From Shewanella olleyana (GTDB lineage Bacteria > Pseudomonadota > Gammaproteobacteria > Enterobacterales > Shewanellaceae), in assembly GCF_023283825.1 (NCBI RefSeq), contig NZ_JAKILD010000006.1, forward strand, positions 120,344-184,343: a stretch of 64,000 nt of DNA, given 5' to 3'. This document shows, in pieces, positions 1 to 9,654 of this stretch; position 1 is the first letter of the stretch; every line of letters begins with the position of its first letter. The translations under genes were made by a program, and so were the position numbers. The notes beneath the pieces were generated by a model. That model worked only from the letters and a program-made list of their open reading frames with translations. It ran no database searches and was not told where the DNA came from.

Positions 1-700
1 AAGGCACACTTTCCATCACATCTGGACAAGGGTTATATTTCTCTAAGGTCCAATTGCCACCACTGCTGACTTTCATGATATCAGATAACACTTTAGGGTC
101 TAAACCATTATCAATACCTAATTGTAATGACTCGCTAGTACCAACCATTAATACTGATAACAGCATATTATTACAAATCTTAGCGATTTGACCTGCACCT
201 GCTGCGCCTGCATGGAAAATATTAGCGCCCATTACCGTTAATACCGTTTGCGCTTTCTCATAGGCCTTATCACTACCACCACAAATAAAGGTCAAGGTAC
301 CCGCTGCAGCGCCTGCCGTTCCGCCCGAAACAGGTGCGTCCATAAACTCGATACCTTTCTTGGCAGCATGAGCACCTACCACTTGCGCCGTGCCAGCATC
401 AATGGTCGAGCAATCAATCAATACGGCATCTTTGGCAACTACGTCCAGTAGGCCTTTATTGTCTGCATCGCCAATATACAATTGATGAACATGCTTGCCT
501 GCTGGCAACATGGTGATGACAAAGTCAGCCGATGCCGCTGCGCCGCAAGCTGTTTTAGCACTGAGTGCACCTTGCGCTGTTAATGCTTCAACCGCAGCTG
601 GAACTAAATCAAATACAGTCACAGTCATGCCTGCTTTAATTAAATTCGCCGCCATTGGGCCGCCCATATTACCTAAACCAATAAATGCTACTGTAGCCAT
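1..700 (-). CDS. mmsB: 3-hydroxyisobutyrate dehydrogenase, C-terminus cut by window edge
   Basis: The enzyme oxidises 3-hydroxyisobutyrate to methylmalonate semialdehyde with NAD+ in valine degradation. About 233 codons are present of the usual roughly 300; the C-terminal part lies beyond base 1. The N-terminus shows the dinucleotide-binding GLGNMGGPMA motif at residues 8-17, then the family motif DAPVSGGTAGA and the helix with the catalytic lysine (GQIAKICNNM). The ATG at 698-700 follows AAGGAATTTATC, a good ribosome binding site. The gene starts 12 nt after the stop of the hydrolase gene, so it is the next gene of the same minus-strand operon, and its product acts directly after that hydrolase. 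Confidence 0.93.
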   Translation of the reverse strand, partial: MATVAFIGLGNMGGPMAANLIKAGMTVTVFDLVPAAVEALTAQGALSAKTACGAAASADFVITMLPAGKHVHQLYIGDADNKGLLDVVAKDAVLIDCSTIDAGTAQVVGAHAAKKGIEFMDAPVSGGTAGAAAGTLTFICGGSDKAYEKAQTVLTVMGANIFHAGAAGAGQIAKICNNMLLSVLMVGTSESLQLGIDNGLDPKVLSDIMKVSSGGNWTLEKYNPCPDVMESVP

Positions 701-712
701 GATAAATTCCTT

Positions 713-1828
713 TTAAAGATCTTTTAATGGATGCTTGTCAGCATCCCAAGGTGATGTCAGTAATTGCGTTACCGCTTCAGCTGTCACTTCACTTGCATGG
801 CTAAAACGCCACTTTGGCTGACGGTCTTTATCTATCAAAAGTGCACGAACGCCTTCGCAAAAATCACCATGTGAACAGCAATTAACACTCACGCCTAGTT
901 CCCATTTAAAAGATTCTGCCAAGGTTTTACTTGTGCCTAAATTGGCTTGTGCAAAAATTAAAAACCAACTTAACGGGCTACCTGATAACGCCGTTTTTTG
1001 AGCGCGTTTCAGCCAATCAAGTTCAGTATTTAAACTGGTAATTTGATGATGGACTTCTTCAATTTCACCTGACATTAATTGATCGATTTGTGGCTGGAAT
1101 GTCGCAAGAGGACTTTCGCCAACCTCTTTAGTGGAACTCGCCTGCATTTTATTAAGTAATATACTCAACTGCTGATGATTTAAGCCAGCGTCATCGCTCC
1201 AGCTAATTTCGGCAATGGCATCGAACAAAGGCTCTTTCTCATCACTGCCTAAAAAGTGATTACCCAGATCAACATGTAACGCATCTGCCGCGTTCATATT
1301 GTAGGCCGTTAACCCTAAAAACAGTCCAAGTTTGCCTGGCATTCTGTTGAGGAAATAACTGCCACCCACATCAGGGTATAAACCAATACTGACTTCTGGC
1401 ATGGCAATTCTGCTGCGCTCAGTAACAACACGATGACTACCGCCAGCCATCAAGCCAAGGCCACCTCCCATGACAATACCATCACCCCAGATAAGAACAG
1501 GTTTACCAAATTGATGTAGTAAATAATCAAGCTGATATTCTTGAGTAAAGAAATCACATGCCTCAGCGGTCATGGTGTTTGGGTTAGCGATAGAAGCATG
1601 GTAAATCGCCCTTACATCGCCACCTGCACAAAATGCTTTTTCGCCAGCACCATCAAGTACCACAAAGGCAATATCATTATCGTCTTTCCAAGCCTGTAAT
1701 TGCTTGGTCATGGCTTGCACCATATCAAGGTTTAAGGCATTTAAGGCTTTTTCAATATTGAGCGTAACCACACCAATTGATTTGCCAGATAATGTCCCTA
1801 AAGTCTGAAATATTACATCTTGAGTCAT
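713..1828 (-). CDS. 3-hydroxyisobutyryl-CoA hydrolase (enoyl-CoA hydratase/isomerase family)
   Basis: It probably hydrolyses 3-hydroxyisobutyryl-CoA to 3-hydroxyisobutyrate and CoA, the step before MmsB. The crotonase fold is visible: FCAGGDVRAIY (oxyanion-hole region), VMGGGLGL, and MPEVSIGLYPDVGGSYFL, whose glutamate and PDVGG pattern are typical of the hydrolase branch. At 371 residues it is longer than ordinary hydratases, as expected for this branch. The ATG at 1826-1828 overlaps the upstream stop in TAATG, with GGAAG just before it. A longer reading starting at 1843 would lie inside the upstream gene and lacks a ribosome binding site. Translational coupling to the hydratase is likely. 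Confidence 0.88.
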   Translation of the reverse strand: MTQDVIFQTLGTLSGKSIGVVTLNIEKALNALNLDMVQAMTKQLQAWKDDNDIAFVVLDGAGEKAFCAGGDVRAIYHASIANPNTMTAEACDFFTQEYQLDYLLHQFGKPVLIWGDGIVMGGGLGLMAGGSHRVVTERSRIAMPEVSIGLYPDVGGSYFLNRMPGKLGLFLGLTAYNMNAADALHVDLGNHFLGSDEKEPLFDAIAEISWSDDAGLNHQQLSILLNKMQASSTKEVGESPLATFQPQIDQLMSGEIEEVHHQITSLNTELDWLKRAQKTALSGSPLSWFLIFAQANLGTSKTLAESFKWELGVSVNCCSHGDFCEGVRALLIDKDRQPKWRFSHASEVTAEAVTQLLTSPWDADKHPLKDL

Positions 1829-2655
1829 TAGCAGTTCTTCCAATTTGCCGCACGTTTATCTAAAAAGGCATTTACGCCTTCTGCCTGATCTTCTGTATCA
1901 AATAAGCCTACGAATAGTTCACGTTCTAATGGCAATGCTTGAGTGCGTGGCATAGTACGTCCAGCTTGAATCAGCTTTTTACATACAGTCACACTACTTG
2001 GAGATTGACGCGCTACTTTCGCCGCTAATGCCACTGCAGCATCCAGAGAACTGCCCTTTTCGACCACTTCTTCAACTAAACCTATTTGCTCAGCTTTTGC
2101 GGCATCCACCCTTTCACCACAAAGGATCATTCTTTTCGCCCAGCCTTCGCCCACAAGTGCAGTCAGGTTTTGTGTACCGCCAGCACACGGTAATAAGCCA
2201 ACGGTCGCTTCTGGCAGTGCCATTTGGGCCTGACTTTCTGCAATGCGTAAATCACAGGCCAGTGCAACTTCAAGACCGCCGCCCATGGCATAGCCATTAA
2301 TTGCTGCAATCGACACGCCGCGAAATGCGCTTAAGGTCTCGAAAGCCTCACCAAAACATTTGGCCATTGTCGCGGCATTACCTTTGTCACCATCGGCAAA
2401 TAATTTAAGATCTGCGCCCGCTGAAAAGAATTTCTCACCTTGTCCGGTGATCACAAGAGCATAGATATTGTTATCTGCATTTAATCGCTGCACGATATTT
2501 TTCAGCAAGACTAAACTATCAGCAGTCCAAGTATTAGCAGGTGGATTATTTAAGGTTAATATCGCCGTATGACCATTGATGGTCTCGATAATTGCTGGTG
2601 CTGCATCATTTGATTGCATTAAACCATTAGTTTGAGTTGAATCTGAGCTTGTCAT
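1828..2655 (-). CDS. enoyl-CoA hydratase
   Basis: This crotonase-family protein of 275 residues probably hydrates methacrylyl-CoA or tiglyl-CoA made by the acyl-CoA dehydrogenase encoded just upstream. Visible motifs are FFSAGADLKLF, AINGYAMGGGLEVALACDLRIA-type oxyanion-hole residues, and PEATVGLLPCAGGTQNL containing the catalytic glutamate. The frame is open from a TTG at 2679, but the ATG at 2653-2655 is preceded by AAGGAACGAATA and is the better start. The stop overlaps the next start by one base (TAATG). It is part of the branched-chain acyl-CoA degradation operon. Confidence 0.87.
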   Translation of the reverse strand: MTSSDSTQTNGLMQSNDAAPAIIETINGHTAILTLNNPPANTWTADSLVLLKNIVQRLNADNNIYALVITGQGEKFFSAGADLKLFADGDKGNAATMAKCFGEAFETLSAFRGVSIAAINGYAMGGGLEVALACDLRIAESQAQMALPEATVGLLPCAGGTQNLTALVGEGWAKRMILCGERVDAAKAEQIGLVEEVVEKGSSLDAAVALAAKVARQSPSSVTVCKKLIQAGRTMPRTQALPLERELFVGLFDTEDQAEGVNAFLDKRAANWKNC

Positions 2656-2679
2656 TATTCGTTCCTTAAATGGTGACAA

Positions 2680-3837
2680 TTATAGAATTGCGTGGGCGTT
2701 TTCATCTAACAAACGACGAGCAATAATCAGACGCATAATTTCGTTAGTGCCCTCTAAAATCTGATGCACACGGACGTCTCTAAAGTGGCGCTCTAAAGGA
2801 TATTCACGGATATAACCGTAACCGCCATGGATTTGCAATGCGCTATCACACACCTGAAAGCCAATATCAGTCGCAAAGCGTTTTGCCATTGCACAATATG
2901 CAGTGGCTTCAGGATCTTTCTGATCTAATTTAAACGCTGCTAATCGCACCATTTGACGCGCCGCAACTAACTCAGTTGCCATATCAGCTAACTTAAACTG
3001 TAACCCTTGAAATGCCGCAATGGGTTTACCAAATTGCTTACGTTCATTCATGTATTCTGTGGCGCGCTCTAATGCAGCTTGCGCTGTACCCACTGAACAG
3101 GTTGCGATATTGATTCGACCACCATCGAGTCCTTTCATCGCAAAGGTGAAACCTTGGCCTTCTTCGCCTAATAAGTTTGCTTGAGGAATACGCACATTTT
3201 CAAAGCTGATTAAGCGGGTTGGCTGAGCATTCCAGCCCATTTTGTCTTCTGCTTTACCATAAGTAACACCTTGGGCATCTGCTGGAATCGCAATCGCTGA
3301 AATACCTTTAGCTCCCGCTTCACCTGTGCGGCACATCACCACTAATAATTCAGTTTCGCCGGCACCTGAGATAAACATTTTGGAGCCATTGATAATATAA
3401 TCATCACCGTCTTTAACGGCTTTAGTTTGCAGTGATGCAGCGTCACTACCCGCACCAGGTTCTGTTAAGCAGTATGATGCTAATAGCTGACCTGTTGTTA
3501 GGCCTTCAGACCACTGTTGACGAAGTGACTCTGTTCCCCAAGTTGTCACCATCCAAGTTGCCATATTATGAATGGTCAACATTGCCGTTGTTGCGGTGCA
3601 GCCATGGGATAATTCTTCAAAAATGATTGAGGCATCCAGACGAGATAGACCCATGCCACCTTCTGACTCTGGTGAATAAAGTGAGCAGAAGCCGAGTTCG
3701 CCTGCTTTTTGCATAACATCTTTAGGAAAGTGATGTTCTTCATCCCATTTGGCAGCAAATGGTGCCAGCTCTTCTGCTGCAAATTGACGGGCAAGATCGG
3801 CGAATTGGCGTTGGTCTTCGTTGAGATTAAAATCCAT
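2680..3837 (-). CDS. acyl-CoA dehydrogenase, probably isobutyryl-/branched-chain-specific
   Basis: This FAD flavoenzyme of 385 residues introduces the alpha,beta double bond in short branched acyl-CoAs and passes electrons to ETF. The family signatures are clear: CLTEPGAGSDAAS (flavin and substrate contact), the middle-domain MGWNAQPTRLISFENVRIP, and near the C-terminus QIHGGYGYIREYP followed by ILEGTNEIMR, whose glutamate near residue 362 is the expected catalytic base. It sits between mmsA and the enoyl-CoA hydratase, which fits isobutyryl-CoA dehydrogenase of the valine pathway. A 247-nt gap containing a hairpin separates it from mmsA upstream. Substrate choice is inferred from context only. 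Confidence 0.87.
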   Translation of the reverse strand: MDFNLNEDQRQFADLARQFAAEELAPFAAKWDEEHHFPKDVMQKAGELGFCSLYSPESEGGMGLSRLDASIIFEELSHGCTATTAMLTIHNMATWMVTTWGTESLRQQWSEGLTTGQLLASYCLTEPGAGSDAASLQTKAVKDGDDYIINGSKMFISGAGETELLVVMCRTGEAGAKGISAIAIPADAQGVTYGKAEDKMGWNAQPTRLISFENVRIPQANLLGEEGQGFTFAMKGLDGGRINIATCSVGTAQAALERATEYMNERKQFGKPIAAFQGLQFKLADMATELVAARQMVRLAAFKLDQKDPEATAYCAMAKRFATDIGFQVCDSALQIHGGYGYIREYPLERHFRDVRVHQILEGTNEIMRLIIARRLLDENAHAIL

Positions 3838-4039
3838 GGTATGAATCCTTTTTTACTATGACTCTATGGTCACTTAAGCCTTAGTTCAGCATTAATTGTG
3901 TGAGCTATTTTGCTCTGTTTGCTGATAACTAGGCGTGATTATTGTTGTTTGCTGCACTTATCCAGCGTCCTGCTGAATGACATGTCTCGGCAATTGCCAA
4001 CGAATGGAATGTTTATCTTTCAAGCGTTGGCATTATCTA

Positions 4040-4063
4040 AGGCCTTCTCCCAAAAGAAGGCCT
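4040..4063 (-). terminator. hairpin between mmsA and the acyl-CoA dehydrogenase gene
   Basis: AGGCCTTCT at 4040-4048 pairs with AGAAGGCCT at 4055-4063 around a six-base loop, 22 nt after the mmsA stop. There is no T-run after it on the minus strand, so it may be a weak terminator or an mRNA-stabilising hairpin inside the operon rather than a full stop. Confidence 0.4.
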
Positions 4064-4084
4064 ATTTACACACTTATAGCGTGA

Positions 4085-5578
4085 TTACTTAAGATCAATA
4101 CTCATATTCGGGCCACTGACGACTTCATCAGCAAACCAGCGAGAAGTAATGGTTTTAGTTTCAGTATAGAAACGCACTGCTTGCTTACCGTAAGCATGCT
4201 GATCGCCATAGAAACTGCCTTTCCAGCCAGTGAATGAGAAAAATGGTAATGGCACAGGAATAGGTACGTTGATCCCAACCTGACCCACTTCGATGTGATG
4301 CTGGTACTTACGCGCTGCACCGCCAGATGCAGTAAAAATTGAAGTGCCGTTGCCGTAAGGGCTGTTATTAACTAATTCAATCGCTTCATCTAAATCGTCT
4401 GCTTCCATACAGCACAACACTGGGCCAAAGATTTCTTCTTTGTAAATGGCCATATCTGTAGTGACATTGCTGAACATAGTCGGGCCAATCCAGTTACCAG
4501 ACTCATAACCTTCAACAGTGTAATCACTGCCATCAAGTAAACACTCAGCACCTTCTTCCTTACCTTGGGCAATAAGCTTAAGCACACGCTCTTTTGCAGC
4601 GGGGCTGATAACAGGGCCATAAGCCGCATTTTCATCATTCCATAAACCAGGACGCACTTTAGCTAATGCTTCTTTTAGTTCTGGGATCCACTCTTTTGCT
4701 GCGCCAACAAATACCGCGACAGAAATCGCCATACAACGCTGACCTGCAGCACCAACTGAAGCACCGACCATGTTATTAATCACTTGCTGCTTATTGGCAT
4801 CAGGCATAATTACGCAGTGGTTTTTAGCGCCGGCAAAGGCTTGAACACGTTTAAGGTTATCGGTACCGGTTTTGTAAATATATTGACCAACACCGACAGA
4901 GCCCACAAACGAAATAGCTTTAATGGCTTCATCATTTAATAAAATATCAACGGCAGCTTTATCACCGTGGATCAATTGCAGTACGCCTTTTGGCGCGCCT
5001 GCTTCAACAAATAGCTCAACTAGACGCTGTGGTGTCATTGGATCTTGCTCTGATGGCTTAAGAATAAAAGTGTTACCGCAAGCAATCGCTAATGGGAACA
5101 TCCACAATGGGATCATCGCTGGGAAGTTAAAAGGTGTAATACCAGCGCACACCCCTAGTGGTTGAGTGTAGCTATAGGTATCAATATTACGTGCAACATT
5201 CTCAACCGTTTCACCCATTAACATTGACGCGATATTACATGCGTGTTCAGCAACTTCAATCCCGCGCCAAACATCACCTTTAGCATCTTCAAAGGTTTTA
5301 CCCGTTTCTTGAGCAAGTATGGTAGCAAGTTCATCATGATGCTCTTTTAGCAAATGCTGGTAACGAAGCATCACGCGAGCGCGTTCAGAAACTGGGACTT
5401 CTTTCCATGTTTTGAACGCTTCTTTAGCACTATGAATAGCTTGTTTAACTTCATCAGCAGTCGCTGCATTGATGTTCGCAATCACTTGGTTATCAGCCGG
5501 GTTAGTGACAGAAATAATCTGTGAACCAACACCTTCGGTGAACTCGCCATTAATATAATGTTTAACTTGAACAGTCAT
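4085..5578 (-). CDS. mmsA: CoA-acylating methylmalonate-semialdehyde dehydrogenase
   Basis: The enzyme converts methylmalonate semialdehyde to propionyl-CoA with NAD+ and CoA, the last dedicated step of valine breakdown. The aldehyde dehydrogenase fold is seen: [10 protein letters not shown] (residues 149-158), a glycine-rich [12 protein letters not shown], and [15 protein letters not shown] with the nucleophile at Cys282. The GQRCMA context and the length of 497 residues are those of the MmsA class. The frame continues upstream to 5608, but the ATG at 5576-5578 follows AGGAAACGAC and gives the usual N-terminus [13 protein letters not shown]. It lies between the thiolase and the acyl-CoA dehydrogenase, transcribed in the same direction. 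Confidence 0.93.
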   Translation of the reverse strand: MTVQVKHYINGEFTEGVGSQIISVTNPADNQVIANINAATADEVKQAIHSAKEAFKTWKEVPVSERARVMLRYQHLLKEHHDELATILAQETGKTFEDAKGDVWRGIEVAEHACNIASMLMGETVENVARNIDTYSYTQPLGVCAGITPFNFPAMIPLWMFPLAIACGNTFILKPSEQDPMTPQRLVELFVEAGAPKGVLQLIHGDKAAVDILLNDEAIKAISFVGSVGVGQYIYKTGTDNLKRVQAFAGAKNHCVIMPDANKQQVINNMVGASVGAAGQRCMAISVAVFVGAAKEWIPELKEALAKVRPGLWNDENAAYGPVISPAAKERVLKLIAQGKEEGAECLLDGSDYTVEGYESGNWIGPTMFSNVTTDMAIYKEEIFGPVLCCMEADDLDEAIELVNNSPYGNGTSIFTASGGAARKYQHHIEVGQVGINVPIPVPLPFFSFTGWKGSFYGDQHAYGKQAVRFYTETKTITSRWFADEVVSGPNMSIDLK

Positions 5579-5764
5579 GTCGTTTCCTAAATCCCTGTTG
5601 AGCCCCAAAGCTCATCTATTAGTAAAGTACTGGTATAAGTTAAGTACTGGCTGCTTTTTATGTGGCTATTAATTGCCTAGCTAGTCCAGTACTCGTTTTG
5701 GTACTTGTGTCTTGTTGAGTTACAGCTTTTGCTGTTGATATTGCTTATAAAATTTCGAGACTGA

Positions 5765-6952
5765 TTAAACTTCAATAGCCATTGCAGTCGCTTCACCACC
5801 ACCGATACACAGTGATGCAACCCCTTTCGATAAGCCTTTCGCTTTAAGGGCATGAATGAGTGTCACAAGCACACGCGCGCCAGAACAGCCGATAGGATGG
5901 CCCAGTGCACACGCGCCACCATTAATATTCACTTTGGTTTCATCAAGCTGTAATTCGCTAATCGCCAACATAGTCACCATGGCGAACGCTTCGTTAATTT
6001 CAAATAAATCAACGTCGGCTTTTGACCAATTCACTTTGTCGAAGAGTTTGTTCATCGCACCCACTGGCGCAGTGGTGAACATTGATGGTTCTTGAGAATG
6101 AGTGGTATGGCCTTTAATAGTTGCCATCACTTCTAGCCCTAAAGTCTCAGCCTTTTCACGGCTCATCAGCATTAATGCAGCTGCGCCATCAGAAATAGAG
6201 CTTGAGTTTGCAGCAGTGATGGTGCCATCTTTAGCAAATGCAGGACGTAAAGCTGGAATTTTTTCAGGGCGAGCATTACCAGGTTGTTCATCGGTATCGA
6301 TGGTGACATCACCACGGCGACTAGAAATAGTCACAGGAACCACTTCTTGTTTGAATGCACCTGAGTTGATAGCTGCATTGGCTTTTTCAAGTGAATTTAA
6401 GGCAAATTGATCCATGCCTTCACGAGTTAAACCAAAATCATCTGCGGTCTTTTGAGCAAATGTGCCCATTGCACCGCCAGTGTATGCGTCTTCAAGGCCA
6501 TCAAGAAACATGTGATCGAGTACTTTGCCGTGTCCCATACGCATGCCGCCACGGGCTTTATCTAAAAGATATGGCGCTTGGGTCATACTTTCCATACCAC
6601 CAGCAATAACCACTTCACTTGAACCCGCTTTGATTAAGTCGTGCCCGAGCATCACTGTTTTCATGCCTGAACCACAGACTTTATTTACTGTAGTTGCTCC
6701 TACGCTCAGTGGTAAATCAGCTCCAATACTAGCTTGACGTGCAGGAGCTTGACCTAAACCTGCAGGCAATACGCAGCCCATTAACACTTCATCAATCTGT
6801 TGGGTATCGATATTAGTTTGTTCAACTAAGCCCTTTATCGCTGTTGCTGCCAATGTTGGTGATGCCACGGCTGATAGTGCGCCTTGAAATCCACCCATTG
6901 GGGTACGTTTTGCTGCAACGATAACGATATCTTGTGGTGATGTAGTGCTCAT
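5765..6952 (-). CDS. acetyl-CoA C-acyltransferase (thiolase)
   Basis: This 395-residue thiolase is the first gene of the branched-chain operon. It would cleave 2-methylacetoacetyl-CoA (isoleucine route) or acetoacetyl-CoA to acetyl-CoA and propionyl-CoA or acetyl-CoA. Active-site residues are visible: the nucleophilic Cys93 in VNKVCGSGMKTV, NEAFAM, the histidine in CALGHPIGCSGAR, and the second cysteine in SLCIGGGEATAM near the C-terminus. The length is normal for the family. The region upstream carries a LiuR-like palindrome, which fits control of the whole operon by branched-chain metabolites. It could equally be called AtoB-like. Confidence 0.9.
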   Translation of the reverse strand: MSTTSPQDIVIVAAKRTPMGGFQGALSAVASPTLAATAIKGLVEQTNIDTQQIDEVLMGCVLPAGLGQAPARQASIGADLPLSVGATTVNKVCGSGMKTVMLGHDLIKAGSSEVVIAGGMESMTQAPYLLDKARGGMRMGHGKVLDHMFLDGLEDAYTGGAMGTFAQKTADDFGLTREGMDQFALNSLEKANAAINSGAFKQEVVPVTISSRRGDVTIDTDEQPGNARPEKIPALRPAFAKDGTITAANSSSISDGAAALMLMSREKAETLGLEVMATIKGHTTHSQEPSMFTTAPVGAMNKLFDKVNWSKADVDLFEINEAFAMVTMLAISELQLDETKVNINGGACALGHPIGCSGARVLVTLIHALKAKGLSKGVASLCIGGGEATAMAIEV

Positions 6953-7418
6953 AACTTCTCCGCTGTAAACCGGCTTTAAACTTGGCCGAGATTAATACAC
7001 AGTAAAATGTGATCTAGTTCAATAATCACACTGTGACGTTTACGCTAACGTAAAGCAAGAAAAATCAGTTAAATTCACATTAAGATTTTTAAAACGCTGT
7101 CATTGAAAATTTACATGAAGGTTAAGTGACTGAAATATAGATAATATCTATTATCAAACAAGGCTATATTTGACTTTATCACTGGCAGATCTTTGACCAG
7201 TATTAATATACTTAGGGAGCGACTTACAATAACCCATGTTTAATGGCTATTGCCTTTTTTTGAGTGGCTGGTGACAGGGAAATGATGATTGCTGAATAGT
7301 TTTAAGTGATTACTCTGGCCTATGAGTATCAGTATTGGGTGACATAAGCACGTATCCGATAAAAACTGGCGAGGTGCTTATCGTATTATGCAAAGACGTC
7401 CTTAGTCGAAAGAGTCTC
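6953..7418. other. intergenic region between thiolase operon and diguanylate cyclase gene
   Basis: This 466-bp stretch holds the thiolase operon promoter side (right part of the minus-strand operon) and the 3' flank of the GGDEF gene. I see one strong palindrome (listed separately) and otherwise AT-rich sequence without a convincing reading frame. Confidence 0.6.
7039..7054. promoter_or_regulatory. LiuR-like operator upstream of branched-chain degradation operon
   Basis: The 16-mer TTTACGCTAACGTAAA is a palindrome with one mismatch, 86 bp upstream of the thiolase start. It resembles the MerR-family LiuR motif (core TTACGTTAACGTAA, from memory) that controls leucine and isovalerate genes in Shewanella. 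The regulator gene is not in this window, so assignment rests on motif and context. Confidence 0.6.
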
Positions 7419-9374
7419 TCATGCTGAGAAGACCTGATTACGGCCGCTATTTTTAGCTTTATATAAGCCTGTATCAGCGCACTTAATCATATCGGCTAAA
7501 CTGCCAGTTTCGGTGTGTCTAACGCTAACACCGAGACTTACTGTAAATTGTAGTTTTATATCATTAAAACTAAATTGATGTTGCTCAATACTTAAGCGCA
7601 ATCGCTCAGCAATCTCTACTGCTTGCTCTAAATCAGTATTAGGCAAAATAAGTAAGAACTCTTCACCACCGATACGCCCAAGAATGTCACTCTTTTTAAA
7701 CCAATTGCGAGCTTTACTAGCTGTTGCTTTAATCGCAAGATCGCCAATAGCATGTCCATATGTGTCATTAATCGTTTTAAACTTATCAATATCAAAAATA
7801 ATCACCGCCAGAGCTTCATTGCGCTTTTTGGCAGCCGCAAATAACTTACTCCCCTGCTCCATGGTGTAGCGTCGATTAGAGATCCCCGTCATATAATCAG
7901 TTTGAGAACGGCGTTTAAAGAAGCGACGTGATTGAATTAAAAAAGCCATAATCACTAATAGCACAGCAATTATTAGCGCTGTAACTAATAAACTCAAGGT
8001 GGAAATTTGTTGTTTATCGGTTTCAGATTTCAGTTTTAATAAGTTTATTGCTAGTTGGTTCTCAAGAATTTGTATCTCGTATTCCGCTACTTTTGCACTG
8101 TGCTCAAGTGATGAATAGATCACATCTTTATCCATCATTGAAGCATAGGTTTTACGTTCATTGCCCAAGCTTTTGAGTAACAGGTTAAAACTGTCTTGAT
8201 AGTCCTGCTTCGCAAACTTTTCTAATGCCAATACTGATGTTTTTAAAAACATTGGGCTCGACTGATAACTGTTAGAGTTTATAAACAAAGATGCCATTTC
8301 AAAAGCTTTATCAGCATGACTTTGTTGCATATAGCTCAGCGATAAATAGCCATAAATCAAATTGATAAAATAAACTTCTTTGGTGGAATCTTTTATCCGT
8401 AATGCCGCTTCTAAATGCTCGATAGCTTGTTCAAAGTTCTGTTGAAAAAACTGATTTCTACCGGCATTACTATGAGCAAAAAACAAAAAGTCATTAAACT
8501 CTGGGTGTTGCTCAGCTAACTCAAATAAAGCAGCAACATTAATTTCGGCCGTTCTCCAGTCCGATACTTTGATCGACTCGCCCACCATATTGTGAAGCAT
8601 GTTAAACATATCTTGATAGTCATTGACTGAACGCCATAAATTGTAAGCTTCATGGAAATATTCATACGCGTATTTGTGCAAGCCATTTGAACGATAAATC
8701 GCACCCGTTGAGTTATAAATCATGGCTTGTCTGTTGGCAGTAAATTGATGTTTTCTGGCTAACAGTAACGCTTCCTCTAAACGGCTCAGGCCTTCTTCGA
8801 ATAAATCCACATCGGCAAAACAAAATGCACTTTGAGTCAGAGCTTTAACGAGTATATCTGGAGAGTTTAATTGGCGAGCAAGAGTTAATGCATGCTCACG
8901 GTCGGGGCAATATCCTGCTTTGGAGTTTGTTTGCAAATAAGTGATATAAGAACGTTCAATATAACTTATAACCAGCATATCCGAGATAGGTTGAGCTTCA
9001 AGTATCGCAATAGCATCATTGTAGCTTGCATAAGCATTATCCAATTGCTCCATTGCTTCTTGCTCGATCGCTAACAAATGATAAAACTTAGCTTGTTCTT
9101 GTATGCTCCAACCAGCAATTTTCGCTTTTTGATCTAATAAAAAAGTTAAACGCGCATCTGTCACTTCAATCAAAGATAACTTGAGTTTAAATAGTTCGAT
9201 ATTCTTTTCGAGTTTATCTTCAATTCTAACTTCACTCTTTCCCTCAACTTCTGTGTCCACTAAAACTTCAGTAGCTTGAGCATCACCTGCAAATACTAGA
9301 CAGCTCAACGCCATGCAGCTCAATAGCGCAATAATAAAAGCATTTCGATTATTAATGAAAGAATAAGAAGTCAC
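7419..9374 (-). CDS. TPR-containing membrane diguanylate cyclase (GGDEF)
   Basis: The 651-residue protein probably makes cyclic di-GMP in the cytoplasm in response to a periplasmic signal. A signal-peptide-like segment (residues about 11-35) leads to a region of helical TPR-type repeats (about 60-420), then a transmembrane helix near 456-476 and a C-terminal GGDEF domain. The active-site motif is GGEEF at 569-573, preceded by the catalytic-domain pattern DIDKFKTINDTYGH, so activity is expected. The inhibitory-site motif RxxD reads KKSD, with Lys replacing Arg, so product inhibition may be weakened. It is a single gene with its own promoter region; the ligand is unknown. The neighbouring genes give no hint of pathway. 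Confidence 0.9.
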   Translation of the reverse strand: MTSYSFINNRNAFIIALLSCMALSCLVFAGDAQATEVLVDTEVEGKSEVRIEDKLEKNIELFKLKLSLIEVTDARLTFLLDQKAKIAGWSIQEQAKFYHLLAIEQEAMEQLDNAYASYNDAIAILEAQPISDMLVISYIERSYITYLQTNSKAGYCPDREHALTLARQLNSPDILVKALTQSAFCFADVDLFEEGLSRLEEALLLARKHQFTANRQAMIYNSTGAIYRSNGLHKYAYEYFHEAYNLWRSVNDYQDMFNMLHNMVGESIKVSDWRTAEINVAALFELAEQHPEFNDFLFFAHSNAGRNQFFQQNFEQAIEHLEAALRIKDSTKEVYFINLIYGYLSLSYMQQSHADKAFEMASLFINSNSYQSSPMFLKTSVLALEKFAKQDYQDSFNLLLKSLGNERKTYASMMDKDVIYSSLEHSAKVAEYEIQILENQLAINLLKLKSETDKQQISTLSLLVTALIIAVLLVIMAFLIQSRRFFKRRSQTDYMTGISNRRYTMEQGSKLFAAAKKRNEALAVIIFDIDKFKTINDTYGHAIGDLAIKATASKARNWFKKSDILGRIGGEEFLLILPNTDLEQAVEIAERLRLSIEQHQFSFNDIKLQFTVSLGVSVRHTETGSLADMIKCADTGLYKAKNSGRNQVFSA

Positions 9375-9595
9375 TGAGTATCCTATTTAAGCCAAGTTAG
9401 CCTTAACATTATACCAACAATAGTAACCTTGTACGAAAAACCAAGATAAATCAGAAACTAACCTTAGAATAAAGCCAAACTTTTCACATCTGTCATTAGT
9501 CATAACATCTAGTGTCTAGCAATATATCATTTAACTCTCCTAGAATAAGGATAAATGCGACAGATAACACCAAATTGCGATTGTAAAAATCAAAT

Positions 9596-9623
9596 AAAAA
9601 AAGCGCTGATATCAGCGCTTTTT
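9596..9623 (-). terminator. terminator of the M6 metalloprotease gene
   Basis: A perfect inverted repeat (AAAAAGCGCTGAT with its complement, 9598-9623) lies 32 nt after the protease stop and is flanked by A-runs and T-runs, so it can end transcription in either direction. The minus-strand T-run is the longer. Confidence 0.85.
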
Positions 9624-9654
9624 AACAGATTTAATTCGTTTTCACGTCATAACA

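Noticed and set aside
9598..9623. Perfect palindrome considered as an operator
   Set aside because: It sits just after the protease stop with A-runs and T-runs, which fits an intrinsic terminator better.
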